From: a virus
Strand: one strand, 5' to 3'
Virus record (IMG/VR): IMGVR_UViG_3300043408_000084
Location: 1 to 34,539 of that record
DNA length: 34,539 bases
Shown: positions 25,367 through 31,703 of the stretch, piece after piece
Layout: every line of letters begins with the position of its first letter
Position numbering within the stretch: position 1 is the first letter of the stretch
The notes under the pieces: model-generated
Database searches by the model: none
Told to the model about the DNA's origin: nothing
The model's input: only the letters and a program-made list of their open reading frames with translations
Made by a program: the position numbers and the translations under genes

Positions 25367-25372
25367 GCCGCA

Positions 25373-25401
25373 TTTTTACCACTGCCCCCGCGCATTGTCA
25401 A
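25373..25401 (-). promoter_or_regulatory. Leftward sigma-70 promoter for the regulator
   Basis: Read on the minus strand: -35 TTGACA (25401-25396), 17-base spacer, -10 TAAAAA (25378-25373). The ATG begins seven bases after the -10. Confidence 0.7.
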
Positions 25402-25431
25402 CACCGGCCCGATATCAAATAACTGTTGACA
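25396..25431. promoter_or_regulatory. Inverted pair of TGTTGACA boxes, probable operators
   Basis: TGTCAACA at 25396-25403 and TGTTGACA at 25424-25431 are exact inverse copies. Each is itself a TGT-N2-ACA dyad and covers a -35 box, so a single regulator could close both divergent promoters. Because TTGACA is also the -35 consensus, part of the symmetry could be due to promoter function alone. Confidence 0.5.
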
Positions 25432-25454
25432 GCGGGATAACGTTCGTGTTTAAT
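25426..25454 (+). promoter_or_regulatory. Rightward early sigma-70 promoter
   Basis: -35 TTGACA (25426-25431), 17-base spacer, -10 TTTAAT (25449-25454). It drives the plus-strand early operon starting at 25486. Confidence 0.8.
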
Positions 25455-25485
25455 GCTCCCACTAACCACCGAACGCGAGCGAACA

Positions 25486-25635
25486 ATGAGCCCCCTAGCC
25501 CGCCGTACAGAACAAGTCGCGTCCGACATTGCGTGGACGCTTTGCGCCGCCGGGGAAATTCGGCTGCGCCTCATGCTAGCCCGAAAAACTGCCAGTGCCA
25601 AACAACGTACCAATACCAAGCCGGAGAAAAAATGA
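25486..25635 (+). CDS. Small early protein
   Basis: 49 residues, basic: MSPLARRTEQVASDIAWTLC, then RLRLMLARKTASAKQRTNTK. It is the first gene after the rightward promoter and overlaps the next start as ATGA. Ribosome site is weak. Unknown; small basic first genes of early operons are often regulators or host take-over proteins. Confidence 0.5.
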   Translation: MSPLARRTEQVASDIAWTLCAAGEIRLRLMLARKTASAKQRTNTKPEKK

Positions 25636-25853
25636 CCGTCTCCCCGATGCTCCAGCGCAACGATGACTCGATCCAGGTGAGCGCGACCGAACTCTCGATT
25701 ACTGCCACGCCCTGGGAAGACTGGCCGGGGTCCGGGAAAAACTCGGTGTTTTTTTCGGTCCGCCTCCAAGCCGCGAATGCGTCAATTGCTGGCGTTTTGA
25801 CAAAAACCGAAGCGGTAGCGATTGCGCAAGCCCTGATGGAAGCGGCGGAGTGA
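25632..25853 (+). CDS. Small early protein
   Basis: 73 residues from ATG with GGAG upstream. The sequence (LSITATPWEDWPGSGKNSVF, then KTEAVAIAQALMEAAE) has a beta part and a C-terminal helix. No family recognised. Confidence 0.6.
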   Translation: MTVSPMLQRNDDSIQVSATELSITATPWEDWPGSGKNSVFFSVRLQAANASIAGVLTKTEAVAIAQALMEAAE

Positions 25854-25857
25854 CGAC

Positions 25858-26196
25858 GTGAAGCTGACCGACCACGGCGACCTTGACCCGGCAGTCGAAA
25901 AGCGACTAGAGATAGACGACGTAATACTCGCAGAGCGGAGAGCGGACTGGCTGGCGTGGAAAACCCAGCTTATTCACGACGCCCTAAACGAAGAGCGAGC
26001 CGAGACGGCGCGGAATGTTGCGAACTATCTTTGTAACGACGACCAAGACCGGCTTGTCTGTCTCATTGCAAAAGCTTACTGGATCGGAGACTGGCAACCT
26101 GTGATTGACGAGCTGCGCGAGCTGTTCGACGCGGCGGTAAAAAGCGTGGCAGAGGAAAGCCTGCCGGCTGAGTTTAGGAAAGCAGATGCTTCCTAG
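25858..26196 (+). CDS. Early protein of unknown function
   Basis: 112 residues from GTG, acidic and helical: LEIDDVILAERRADWLAWKT and DQDRLVCLIAKAYWIGDWQP. It is followed by the structured repeats at 26.2 kb. No family recognised. Codon use is like its neighbours. Confidence 0.6.
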   Translation: MKLTDHGDLDPAVEKRLEIDDVILAERRADWLAWKTQLIHDALNEERAETARNVANYLCNDDQDRLVCLIAKAYWIGDWQPVIDELRELFDAAVKSVAEESLPAEFRKADAS

Positions 26197-26198
26197 CG

Positions 26199-26340
26199 TC
26201 AAGCGTGTTGGCAACAGCACGCTTGGCGATGCGAAAGCATCGTCGTCCTGGCCGGGCCAGGCGCGGCGCGGCGCGGCAGGGCTCGGCTAGTCGCGGCTTG
26301 GCGAGGCGGGGCCTGGCACGGCAGGGCAACTCAAGGGCTT
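26199..26340 (+). ncRNA. Structured noncoding element, copy 1
   Basis: Stem TCAAGCGTG/CACGCTTGG (26199-26207 with 26218-26226) with the 10-base loop TTGGCAACAG, then CGATGC-GAAA-GCATCG (26227-26242), a six-pair stem with a GNRA tetraloop. A GGC-rich stretch with a loose five-base period follows and ends GGCAACTCAAGG. Copy 2 repeats this order. Whether it acts as RNA or DNA is unknown; strand is given as that of the surrounding transcripts. Confidence 0.6.
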
Positions 26341-26347
26341 TACAGCG

Positions 26348-26459
26348 CCGAGCGCATTGGCAACAGTGTGCTCGGCGATGCGAAAGCATCATCGTCCAGG
26401 TAGGGCGCGGCGTGGCCAAGCCAGGCATGGCAAGGCGGGGCAACTCAAGGCAAGGTTTT
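26348..26459 (+). ncRNA. Structured noncoding element, copy 2
   Basis: Stem CCGAGCGCA/TGTGCTCGG (26348-26356 with 26367-26375) with the same loop TTGGCAACAG, then GATGC-GAAA-GCATC (26377-26390) and a shorter GGC-rich stretch ending GGCAACTCAAGG and a run of T. Compared with copy 1, three stem pairs are changed on both sides (pairs 3, 8 and 9), so pairing is kept. Confidence 0.6.
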
Positions 26460-26478
26460 TTCATCTAAGAAGATCGAC

Positions 26479-26973
26479 GTGAAAAAAGAACCGACATTCG
26501 TCGCTGGACTGGACGCTCAAGAGATTGCCAAACGGCTGCGCAAAGCGGCCGTGGGCGAGCTAGTCACTTATGACGAGCTTGACTCACTTATCGGCCGCGA
26601 CAGCCGAGCGCACGGGCTCCGTACCGCGCGGAACGAACTGATGCGCGAGCGCATTGTGTTCGGCGCGGTGTTAAACGAGGGCGTTAAACGGCTCGCGCCA
26701 AGCGAAATTGTTGACGCTGGCCGGTCTGTTGTCCGCAAGATCAATCGGGCATCTAAGCGCGGCATCAAAACGTTGGCGGCTGCTGACTTCGAGTCGCTTA
26801 ACGCGCGCGAGCAAATGGGGCATAACGCGACCATGACGGTCCTTGCTTTGTCTGCATCTTCTACGAGCGCCGCCAGCGTTCTTCGGATTGAGCGCGCAGT
26901 GGACGCGACTAAAGCCGCGTTGCCTGCGGCCAAGGCTGCGGCGGAAGCACTTGGCGCCAAGGATTTTAGGTAA
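26479..26973 (+). CDS. Early protein of unknown function
   Basis: 164 residues from GTG. VGELVTYDELDSLIGRDSRA suggests a small helix-turn-helix-like N-terminal part, and the C-terminal half is alanine-rich helix (RIERAVDATKAALPAAKAAA). It precedes Erf by three short genes. Proteins with this layout are common beside phage recombination genes, but the function is unknown. Confidence 0.6.
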   Translation: MKKEPTFVAGLDAQEIAKRLRKAAVGELVTYDELDSLIGRDSRAHGLRTARNELMRERIVFGAVLNEGVKRLAPSEIVDAGRSVVRKINRASKRGIKTLAAADFESLNAREQMGHNATMTVLALSASSTSAASVLRIERAVDATKAALPAAKAAAEALGAKDFR

Positions 26974-26985
26974 CGGAGCCGCACA

Positions 26986-27150
26986 ATGAGCTACCGCACC
27001 GACACCCATAGGCCGACCGAAACCAGCGCGACGACTGAGGAAGTTGCAAGCCTCACCGACGTCGCAATCGCCTGCGCCTCGGTTGCTTTGTTCTTTGCCG
27101 GCGTTGCCGCGTTGCTGTATGTGCTCCATGTACTTTGGGGGATGGCGTGA
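26986..27150 (+). CDS. Small single-pass membrane protein
   Basis: 54 residues. One strong membrane segment (VAIACASVALFFAGVAALLY, about 27-50) after a polar N-terminus with several threonines. GGAG lies nine bases before the ATG and the stop overlaps the next GTG. Possibly an exclusion or host-interaction protein (inference only). Confidence 0.6.
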   Translation: MSYRTDTHRPTETSATTEEVASLTDVAIACASVALFFAGVAALLYVLHVLWGMA

Positions 27151-27275
27151 CGAAAAAACCGATACACCCCTGTGGGCCGAAAGTGGGCCGATATAAACCA
27201 TCGTTTGCTACGAACATCCGGCAAACGTTTCGGAGGGCAAGGCAAGCCATGAAACAAGCCGAGGACAAGCAATGA
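27147..27275 (+). CDS. Small basic protein
   Basis: 42 residues from GTG: MTKKPIHPCGPKVGRYKPSF, then RQTFRRARQAMKQAEDKQ. It overlaps both neighbours by four bases (GTGA, ATGA), which supports translation. Function unknown; highly basic, so nucleic acid binding is possible. Confidence 0.5.
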   Translation: MTKKPIHPCGPKVGRYKPSFATNIRQTFRRARQAMKQAEDKQ

Positions 27276-27886
27276 TGAAGGCGCTATGCAGTGCGCTGGT
27301 GAAAGCCCAGGCAGAGATCGGCGTTGCAATCAAGGACGCTACAAACCCGCACTTCCGGTCGAAATATGCCGACCTTGCATCGGTTGTTGCCGCGATCAAA
27401 CCCGCAGCGGCCAAGCATGGGATCGGGTATGTGCAGACGTTCCGCGAGTGTCAAAACGGGGTGACGGTCGAGACGATCATCGTGCATGAGTCGGGCGAAA
27501 CAATGCTCACTGGACCCCTGTTTGTCCCGGCATCAAAACAGGATGCCCAGGGGTACGGCTCGGCAATCACCTACGCACGGCGGTACAGCCTGCAAACGGC
27601 CTTTGGTGTGCCGAGTGACGACGACGACGGCAATGCTGCCGCAGCGAGTGCGCCGAAACACTCACCGATGCCAGCGGCACTAGACGCAGACCCTGTGAAG
27701 GTCGCTAAAGTCGTCTCGTCAGTGTGCGACCTGTATGACGTTTCCCTGCGCGGGGATGACGTGTCGTATGCGCTGAAAGAGACGCTTGCCGGACTGGAAC
27801 AGGAAGAAAAGCTCGCGGTGTGGGCGGCGCTTAAATCTCAGTCGAAAATCCGGGCGTGGATCAAAGAGCAAGAGAAAGCACCATGA
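27272..27886 (+). CDS. erf: ssDNA annealing protein, Erf family
   Basis: 204 residues. LVKAQAEIGVAIKDATNPHF, RSKYADLASVVAAIKPAAAK, HGIGYVQTFRECQNGVTVET and YGSAITYARRYSLQTAFGV form the Erf core (1-125); the C-terminal domain is helical. Erf binds ssDNA ends and anneals homologous strands, helping circularisation and recombination. Start has GAGGA. The SSB-like gene follows two genes later, and the NinG-like nuclease at 21.0 kb may act in the same pathway. Confidence 0.92.
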   Translation: MMKALCSALVKAQAEIGVAIKDATNPHFRSKYADLASVVAAIKPAAAKHGIGYVQTFRECQNGVTVETIIVHESGETMLTGPLFVPASKQDAQGYGSAITYARRYSLQTAFGVPSDDDDGNAAAASAPKHSPMPAALDADPVKVAKVVSSVCDLYDVSLRGDDVSYALKETLAGLEQEEKLAVWAALKSQSKIRAWIKEQEKAP

Positions 27887-28218
27887 TTACCGACGAAGCC
27901 CTCGAAAAAGCTCTTGACTGGCTCCGCGACAACGCCACCAAAGCAGCACAAGCAAGGGCCGAACGCGAGTACATGGGCGAGTGGATCGGAGCATGTAGGG
28001 CAAAGATCGCGGCCGCGCTTATTGAGGCCGGGGAGAGTGCTGCGGCGGCAGACTTAAAGGCCAAGGCACACCCGGACTACAGGACCGCCCTGCAGGGCTA
28101 CAGGCAGGCAGTAGAGGCAGACGAGTTGATGAGGTGGCACCGGACTAGAGCCGATGCTTTGATCGAGGTATGGCGGAGCCAGCAAGCAAACGCTAGAGCA
28201 ATGGAGCGAGTGCGATGA
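27883..28218 (+). CDS. Erf-associated helical protein
   Basis: 111 residues from ATG at 27883, overlapping the Erf stop as ATGA. It is strongly helical and charged: RDNATKAAQARAEREYMGEW and a C-terminal YRQAVEADELMRWHRTRADA. Proteins of this form commonly follow Erf or RecT genes. Role in recombination is likely by context, not shown by motif. Confidence 0.65.
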   Translation: MITDEALEKALDWLRDNATKAAQARAEREYMGEWIGACRAKIAAALIEAGESAAAADLKAKAHPDYRTALQGYRQAVEADELMRWHRTRADALIEVWRSQQANARAMERVR

Positions 28219-28460
28219 AGCAGCAAAAAGATATGAGCGGCATCTTGTTCAAAAACGACCGCAAGGAGAAAGAGTCGCACCCCGATTACAAGGGATCGAT
28301 TACGGTAGACGGCGAGGAATACTGGCTCAGTGCGTGGATTAAGCGGGGCGAGCGAGGGACGTTTATGTCGCTCGCCGTGAAACCGAAGGAGGAACGGCCG
28401 CCAGTCAAAAAGCCTCCGGTGTCCGACATAAATGACATGGCCGACGATATCCCGTTCTAG
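28215..28460 (+). CDS. SSB-like protein with DDIPF tail
   Basis: 81 residues. ILFKNDRKEKESHPDYKGSI and EEYWLSAWIKRGERGTFMSL look like strands of a small OB-like fold, and the C-terminus ADDIPF matches the acidic tip of single-strand binding proteins that recruits partner enzymes. The usual SSB is longer. Probably works with Erf. Overlaps the preceding gene as ATGA. Confidence 0.65.
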   Translation: MKQQKDMSGILFKNDRKEKESHPDYKGSITVDGEEYWLSAWIKRGERGTFMSLAVKPKEERPPVKKPPVSDINDMADDIPF

Positions 28461-28468
28461 GGGCAGAC

Positions 28469-29032
28469 ATGACAATGAGTAACTGGACCATCGAGGAAGA
28501 CTTACTGTTGCAAGTGGTAAGTGCGCTGCGAGCGGAGCTGGCGTCAATGCGTCAGTGCTTTGACGCGGCCGACCGTGAGCGGAGCGGGCTGCGGGATCGC
28601 GCCGAACGCGCGGAGGCCGAGCGCGATGCGCTGCGGGCAGACGCGCGTCGCTACCTGTGGCACAAAGCGCGCAACCCGTCGGGGCTGCTTACGACTGCCT
28701 GGGCGGCGAGTAAGGCTGCATGCGAGATTGGCGACGACCCGGACGCAGCTACAGACGTGGCGATGCGGGATGACTCGGTGACGGCTCCTCCGATATGGGA
28801 AACACTCGCCGCGATTGGAGAATCTGCCCCGGCCGGGACTTGGGATGCCTTACCCGCCGAAAATTGGACTGACTGGGAAGCGCGCGAGCTGTGGGTGCTG
28901 CTGCAATTGCGCGTCGCGCTGGGCGACCCGACTGGGGAGCTAATGCAGGATGAGCTTGTAGAGCGTGCGCGCGACGCATGGGCAGACGCGCAGCTTTATC
29001 GCATGCTGCGCGCTGCGGAGAAAAAGGAATAG
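28469..29032 (+). CDS. Coiled-coil early protein
   Basis: 187 residues. A heptad-like stretch (residues about 10-65, including RDRAERAEAERDALRADARR) predicts coiled coil; the remainder is acidic and tryptophan-containing (PAENWTDWEARELWVLLQLR). No known family. Short spacing to both neighbours. Confidence 0.6.
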   Translation: MTMSNWTIEEDLLLQVVSALRAELASMRQCFDAADRERSGLRDRAERAEAERDALRADARRYLWHKARNPSGLLTTAWAASKAACEIGDDPDAATDVAMRDDSVTAPPIWETLAAIGESAPAGTWDALPAENWTDWEARELWVLLQLRVALGDPTGELMQDELVERARDAWADAQLYRMLRAAEKKE

Positions 29033-29034
29033 CG

Positions 29035-29190
29035 ATGATGGTGCTACGACGAGTTAAAGACGCGCTGCATGTTTATGCGGCGTGCTGCGGCTTTGGCATT
29101 GACCGGGCGCACAGTGTCTGGCTTGCGATCAAGTACGCATTCACCGGCCAAACCGGCAAGCACCGCATTAACTGGCGGAGGCATAACTGA
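29035..29190 (+). CDS. Small basic protein
   Basis: 51 residues: MMVLRRVKDALHVYAACCGF, then HSVWLAIKYAFTGQTGKHRI. AAGGA precedes the first ATG. A weakly hydrophobic centre could be amphipathic. Function unknown. Its stop lies just before a bare GCCTAAC motif (29192-29198) that runs into the next gene's GGAG. Confidence 0.5.
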   Translation: MMVLRRVKDALHVYAACCGFGIDRAHSVWLAIKYAFTGQTGKHRINWRRHN

Positions 29191-29209
29191 CGCCTAACGG
29201 AGAGCAACA

Positions 29210-29371
29210 ATGACATTCGACGACTGGCTCGCCACTGACGGGGACTACCTCAATGACAGCGACGATGCGGCAAGGGCAGCAAGGTTGATGGCGCGGCGCG
29301 CATGGGATGCTGCCGTGGCCGCAGAGCGCGAGCGGTGCGCCAAGAAAGGAAATTCGGATGAAGCTCAGTGA
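29210..29371 (+). CDS. Small acidic protein
   Basis: 53 residues: MTFDDWLATDGDYLNDSDDA, then ARLMARRAWDAAVAAERERC. The AWDAAV...ERERCA ending is a common phage motif and recurs in the 30200-30493 protein (WSAAVAATRERCAQIV), so the two share a domain. GGAGAG is the ribosome site. It overlaps the next gene by 14 bases. Confidence 0.6.
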   Translation: MTFDDWLATDGDYLNDSDDAARAARLMARRAWDAAVAAERERCAKKGNSDEAQ

Positions 29372-29567
29372 GTTGATTGATCAGGCACAAAATGCAATTG
29401 AGACGTACGGCGACCTAGATGTTTGCGTCCCCTGCCCTGACAAGGGGATCGATGACGAGCTATGCGACGCCAACCTTGTCAAAGTGCGGTCGAGGGGCAG
29501 TCCGTACATTGATCAAAAGCGATGGGACATACACGACCGCCAATTGGTGTTCGTGGTGGCCGCATAA
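29358..29567 (+). CDS. Small hypothetical protein
   Basis: 69 residues from ATG at 29358, preceded by AAAGGA. MKLSELIDQAQNAIETYGDL, DVCVPCPDKGIDDE and a final WDIHDRQLVFVVAA. The opening resembles a family of small phage proteins (often annotated hypothetical). An upstream TTG in the same frame was rejected. Confidence 0.6.
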   Translation: MKLSELIDQAQNAIETYGDLDVCVPCPDKGIDDELCDANLVKVRSRGSPYIDQKRWDIHDRQLVFVVAA

Positions 29568-30163
29568 TGACAACGCTAGAAACCGCGCTACTGCTGATTA
29601 TCTGTGCTGCCGCGCTGGCAGTGCTAGGGCCGCGGCGCGAACGCACAAACCGAAACCCGCCGCCGACCTACCCGAGGCCGCCAGCGCCACCTGCACCGCC
29701 ACTGATGCGCCCGCAAGGAGCAAAGATGACCAAACAAGCAACGCCGCGCGAGGTCGGCTCGCACGCAGGGTTAGGCCCGCTGCCAAAAACTGAGTACACG
29801 CTGGCAAGCGGCTTTGCGGTCTCTCGGATGCCGGGCTACAGCGCCGACCAGATGCGCGCCTATCGGATCGCTGCTGCCGCCGTGGCCGGCCCCGATGGGT
29901 CCGCGTTGAGCGAGGGGTTAGGCGCCGTCCTGACCTATGAAGACCAAGGCGGGCCCGGAGCGTGCGGGCAGACGATTGGTGCGGATGGTCGCGGGTGGTT
30001 CTCGGTGCTGTTCTACGGGACGCCGGATAACGCACAACGGGCCGCCGGCGAGTACCTGCGCGCTCTTCGAGCCTCGGGCCGGCGCATCAAGAGCGAATGC
30101 GTTGTGACCAATGAACACAGCTACTCCGGACCCAATGTGAGGGCCGTGGTGGTGGGAGCCTAA
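29567..30163 (+). CDS. Membrane-anchored protein with proline-rich linker
   Basis: 198 residues from ATG at 29567 (TAATG coupling). Residues 3-23 (TLETALLLIICAAALAVLGP) form a membrane segment or signal anchor, followed by a proline-rich linker (NPPPTYPRPPAPPAPP), then a globular domain beginning near the second ATG. That ATG, at 29726, has a strong AAGGAG ribosome site, so a 145-residue soluble form may also be made. The stop TAA lies in the attC core at 30158. Function unknown. Confidence 0.6.
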   Translation: MTTLETALLLIICAAALAVLGPRRERTNRNPPPTYPRPPAPPAPPLMRPQGAKMTKQATPREVGSHAGLGPLPKTEYTLASGFAVSRMPGYSADQMRAYRIAAAAVAGPDGSALSEGLGAVLTYEDQGGPGACGQTIGADGRGWFSVLFYGTPDNAQRAAGEYLRALRASGRRIKSECVVTNEHSYSGPNVRAVVVGA

Positions 30164-30260
30164 CGCTAGCTTGAGCCGACCGCAACAGGCCGAGGAAACA
30201 TGACCGAAGCGAACCAAACTAGCCGGCCTGTTGTGGGTCGGCTCGAAGCGCCAGTTAGGC
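30158..30260 (-). other. attC-like recombination site C (long form)
   Basis: 103 bp with GCCTAAC at 30158-30164 and GTTAGGC at 30254-30260. Arms GAGCCGACC/GGTCGGCTC and CAACAGGCC/GGCCTGTTG make a long stem around a 33-base loop. Unpaired bases (T and G) are all on the right side of the plus strand, so the canonical top strand is the minus strand. The loop carries the ribosome site and ATG of the 30200-30493 gene. Confidence 0.75.
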
Positions 30261-30493
30261 CCCGCGCTGCGTTCGAGGCGTGGATAAGCGCACCGCCATA
30301 CGAGCGGGAGGTGGAGCGCTTCGGGGAGAACAGCGCCTGGCCCGGCAACTACCGCGAGATTGATGTGGATCTAGCTTGGTGCGCTTGGTCTGCCGCGGTG
30401 GCGGCGACCCGCGAGCGGTGCGCGCAGATCGTGGAAGGCGTGCAGGGCTGGGAAGGCATACGGGAAACAGCGGCCCGTATTCGTGGGGCCTAA
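30200..30493 (+). CDS. Cassette gene, small phage protein
   Basis: 97 residues. The core is AAFEAWISAPPYEREVERFG, then DLAWCAWSAAVAATRERCAQ, a recurrent small phage protein type with partial match to the 29210 gene. ATG at 30200 with GAGGA is the only plausible start and sits in the loop of attC site C; the stop TAA is in the core of site D. Function unknown. Confidence 0.65.
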   Translation: MTEANQTSRPVVGRLEAPVRPRAAFEAWISAPPYEREVERFGENSAWPGNYREIDVDLAWCAWSAAVAATRERCAQIVEGVQGWEGIRETAARIRGA

Positions 30494-30544
30494 CGTCATG
30501 GTGAACGGCCCGCTTTAGCGGGTCCGTTCGACCTAGAGTTAGGC
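30488..30544 (-). other. attC-like recombination site D
   Basis: 57 bp with GCCTAAC at 30488-30494 and GTTAGGC at 30538-30544. Arms GGTGAACGG/CCGTTC-G-ACC and CCCGC/GCGGG with a TTTA loop. The unpaired T and G are on the right side of the plus strand, so this site is in minus-strand canonical orientation like site C. It separates two plus-strand small genes. Confidence 0.8.
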
Positions 30545-30564
30545 ATCCTTGAAAAGGAAAAGCA

Positions 30565-30792
30565 ATGGCTACCAAAAGGGCTAAGCGGCTTGCAGACTAC
30601 CTAGAAAACCAACTTGGCTGGGAAACGCATGGCGAAGGTTGGCAATGCAAGAACTGCGAACAGTGGGATTATATGAACAGCAAATTTTGCCGACATTGCG
30701 GCCATAGGCTACCAAAGAAGCCGACTAGACACGAGGAAGTGTTTGCGGAACTTGAGGCGGCCATTTCGCACGCGCTGGAAGAAGATGCCTAA
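30565..30792 (+). CDS. Cassette gene, zinc-ribbon protein
   Basis: 75 residues. WQCKNCEQWDYMNSKFCRHC is a clear zinc ribbon with two CxxC pairs. The N-terminus (KRAKRLADYLENQLGWETHG) is a basic helix and the C-terminus acidic (AISHALEEDA). AAAGGA precedes the ATG. The stop TAA is inside a bare GCCTAAC at 30787-30793 that also touches the spanin stop. With site D it makes a cassette-like unit of about 305 bp. Confidence 0.7.
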   Translation: MATKRAKRLADYLENQLGWETHGEGWQCKNCEQWDYMNSKFCRHCGHRLPKKPTRHEEVFAELEAAISHALEEDA

Positions 30793-30793
30793 C
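30787..30793. other. Bare attC core motif at the array edge
   Basis: GCCTAAC with no stem beside it. It is the outer edge of the right array, matching the collapsed site that bounds the left array. It contains the TAA stop of the 30565 gene and its last base begins the (reverse) stop of the spanin gene. Confidence 0.5.
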
Positions 30794-31332
30794 TAGCGCT
30801 CTCCCGCACGTGGCCACGCTTTGATAAGCGCGTTCACTTCTGCCGCAAACTCGTCTCGCGCGACGGCGGATTGTCGAGCAACGACTGCAATCTCACTAGC
30901 AGCGGCTCCAAGATCGGCAGCATAGGCTGAGAGTGCTGCGGCCCGAGCGTGACAGGCGGCGAGGGAATCCTCGCCGGGGCTACCGGCGGCGTAGGCGGTG
31001 AGCTGGTCGCGCAGCCTACTAGAGTCGAGACTAAGAGCGCGCAGGCGGGCAGCTTGTTGATTGATCGTGGTGCGTGCATTAGATAACTCCTGTGCCTGTT
31101 GATCGACGGTCGATTGCCAGCGCCCCTCGATCTCGCGCTGGCGGGCTTGCTCGAGTGCGATTGCCCGCTCAGTTGCAGCGGCTGCCTGGGCGGCTTTGAG
31201 GCGCCACCCGTCGGCTTCGTGGCTGCGACCGAGCCAGTACGTGCCAGCGAGCAACGCGACGACGGCGACGGCACCGGCTACCGCGAGGGCGGTGCGGAGA
31301 CTAGCGAGCGGTGCGGGTAGGCCGGGGATCAT
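30793..31332 (-). CDS. Inner-membrane spanin (Rz-like)
   Basis: 179 residues from ATG at 31332 (AAGGAG seven bases upstream). One N-terminal membrane anchor (TALAVAGAVAVVALLAGTYW), then a long helical periplasmic domain (AAATERAIALEQARQREIEG and further heptads). This is the i-spanin layout. The o-spanin is nested inside in another frame. Together they fuse inner and outer membranes at lysis, which requires a Gram-negative host. Confidence 0.85.
   Translation of the reverse strand: MIPGLPAPLASLRTALAVAGAVAVVALLAGTYWLGRSHEADGWRLKAAQAAAATERAIALEQARQREIEGRWQSTVDQQAQELSNARTTINQQAARLRALSLDSSRLRDQLTAYAAGSPGEDSLAACHARAAALSAYAADLGAAASEIAVVARQSAVARDEFAAEVNALIKAWPRAGER
30834..31079 (-). CDS. Outer-membrane spanin lipoprotein (Rz1-like), nested in Rz
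   Basis: 81 residues from ATG at 31079, preceded by AGGAG. The signal ends in the lipobox LVGC (ACALLVSTLVGCATSS), with the lipidated cysteine around residue 24, followed by proline-rich PPTPPVAPARIPSPP. Fully nested in the Rz gene in a different frame, as in lambda. A longer open frame upstream to 31274 lacks a ribosome site. Confidence 0.88.
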   Translation of the reverse strand: MHAPRSINKLPACALLVSTLVGCATSSPPTPPVAPARIPSPPVTLGPQHSQPMLPILEPLLVRLQSLLDNPPSRETSLRQK

Positions 31333-31399
31333 TGACAACTCCTTCATGGGCGCCGGTTGTTGCGTTTTTGACACTTCCGAATTTTGTTGGCGAGACCCC

Positions 31400-31427
31400 T
31401 TGACAATGCGCACCCGGTGCGTATGAT
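31400..31427 (+). promoter_or_regulatory. Promoter with palindromic operator in the spacer
   Basis: -35 TTGACA (31400-31405), 16-base spacer, -10 TATGAT (31422-31427). The spacer contains CGCACC-C-GGTGCG, a perfect 6-bp dyad. A protein bound there would block the promoter. It drives the plus-strand pair of genes at 31485-31896, one of which is an HTH protein. Confidence 0.75.
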
Positions 31428-31484
31428 GCTGGTCATGGATGCAACGCATCCGCCGCGCCTCGGGATCAGGGGCTGGAGACAAAA

Positions 31485-31703
31485 ATGGCTAACCACCCGA
31501 ACCGCTGCCAATCCCGCGACGAATTGCTAGCCCGTGCATACGTGCGGGCTCTCCCCGGGGTTGAGCGGGTCCGCGTCAGAAACGACGGGGTACATGCGTA
31601 CGGCGTGATGCCTAATACCAACGAGACCGGCTGGTATTTTGCCGGCTACGTTGACGACCTCGTGACAATGGTGCGCGCCATGCAAGATGCCCACGCCCGC
31701 TGA
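31485..31703 (+). CDS. Small protein of the HTH operon
   Basis: 72 residues with GGAG seven bases before the ATG. NRCQSRDELLARAYVRALPG and a beta part (HAYGVMPNTNETGWYFAGYV). It overlaps the HTH gene by 17 bases. Function unknown; a partner of the regulator is possible. Confidence 0.65.
   Translation: MANHPNRCQSRDELLARAYVRALPGVERVRVRNDGVHAYGVMPNTNETGWYFAGYVDDLVTMVRAMQDAHAR

Noticed and set aside
29768-29924. Two GTTAGGC motifs (29769, 29918) inside the 29567-30163 gene as attC sites
   Set aside because: They are in-frame coding sequence with no paired arms or matching GCCTAAC at the right distance.
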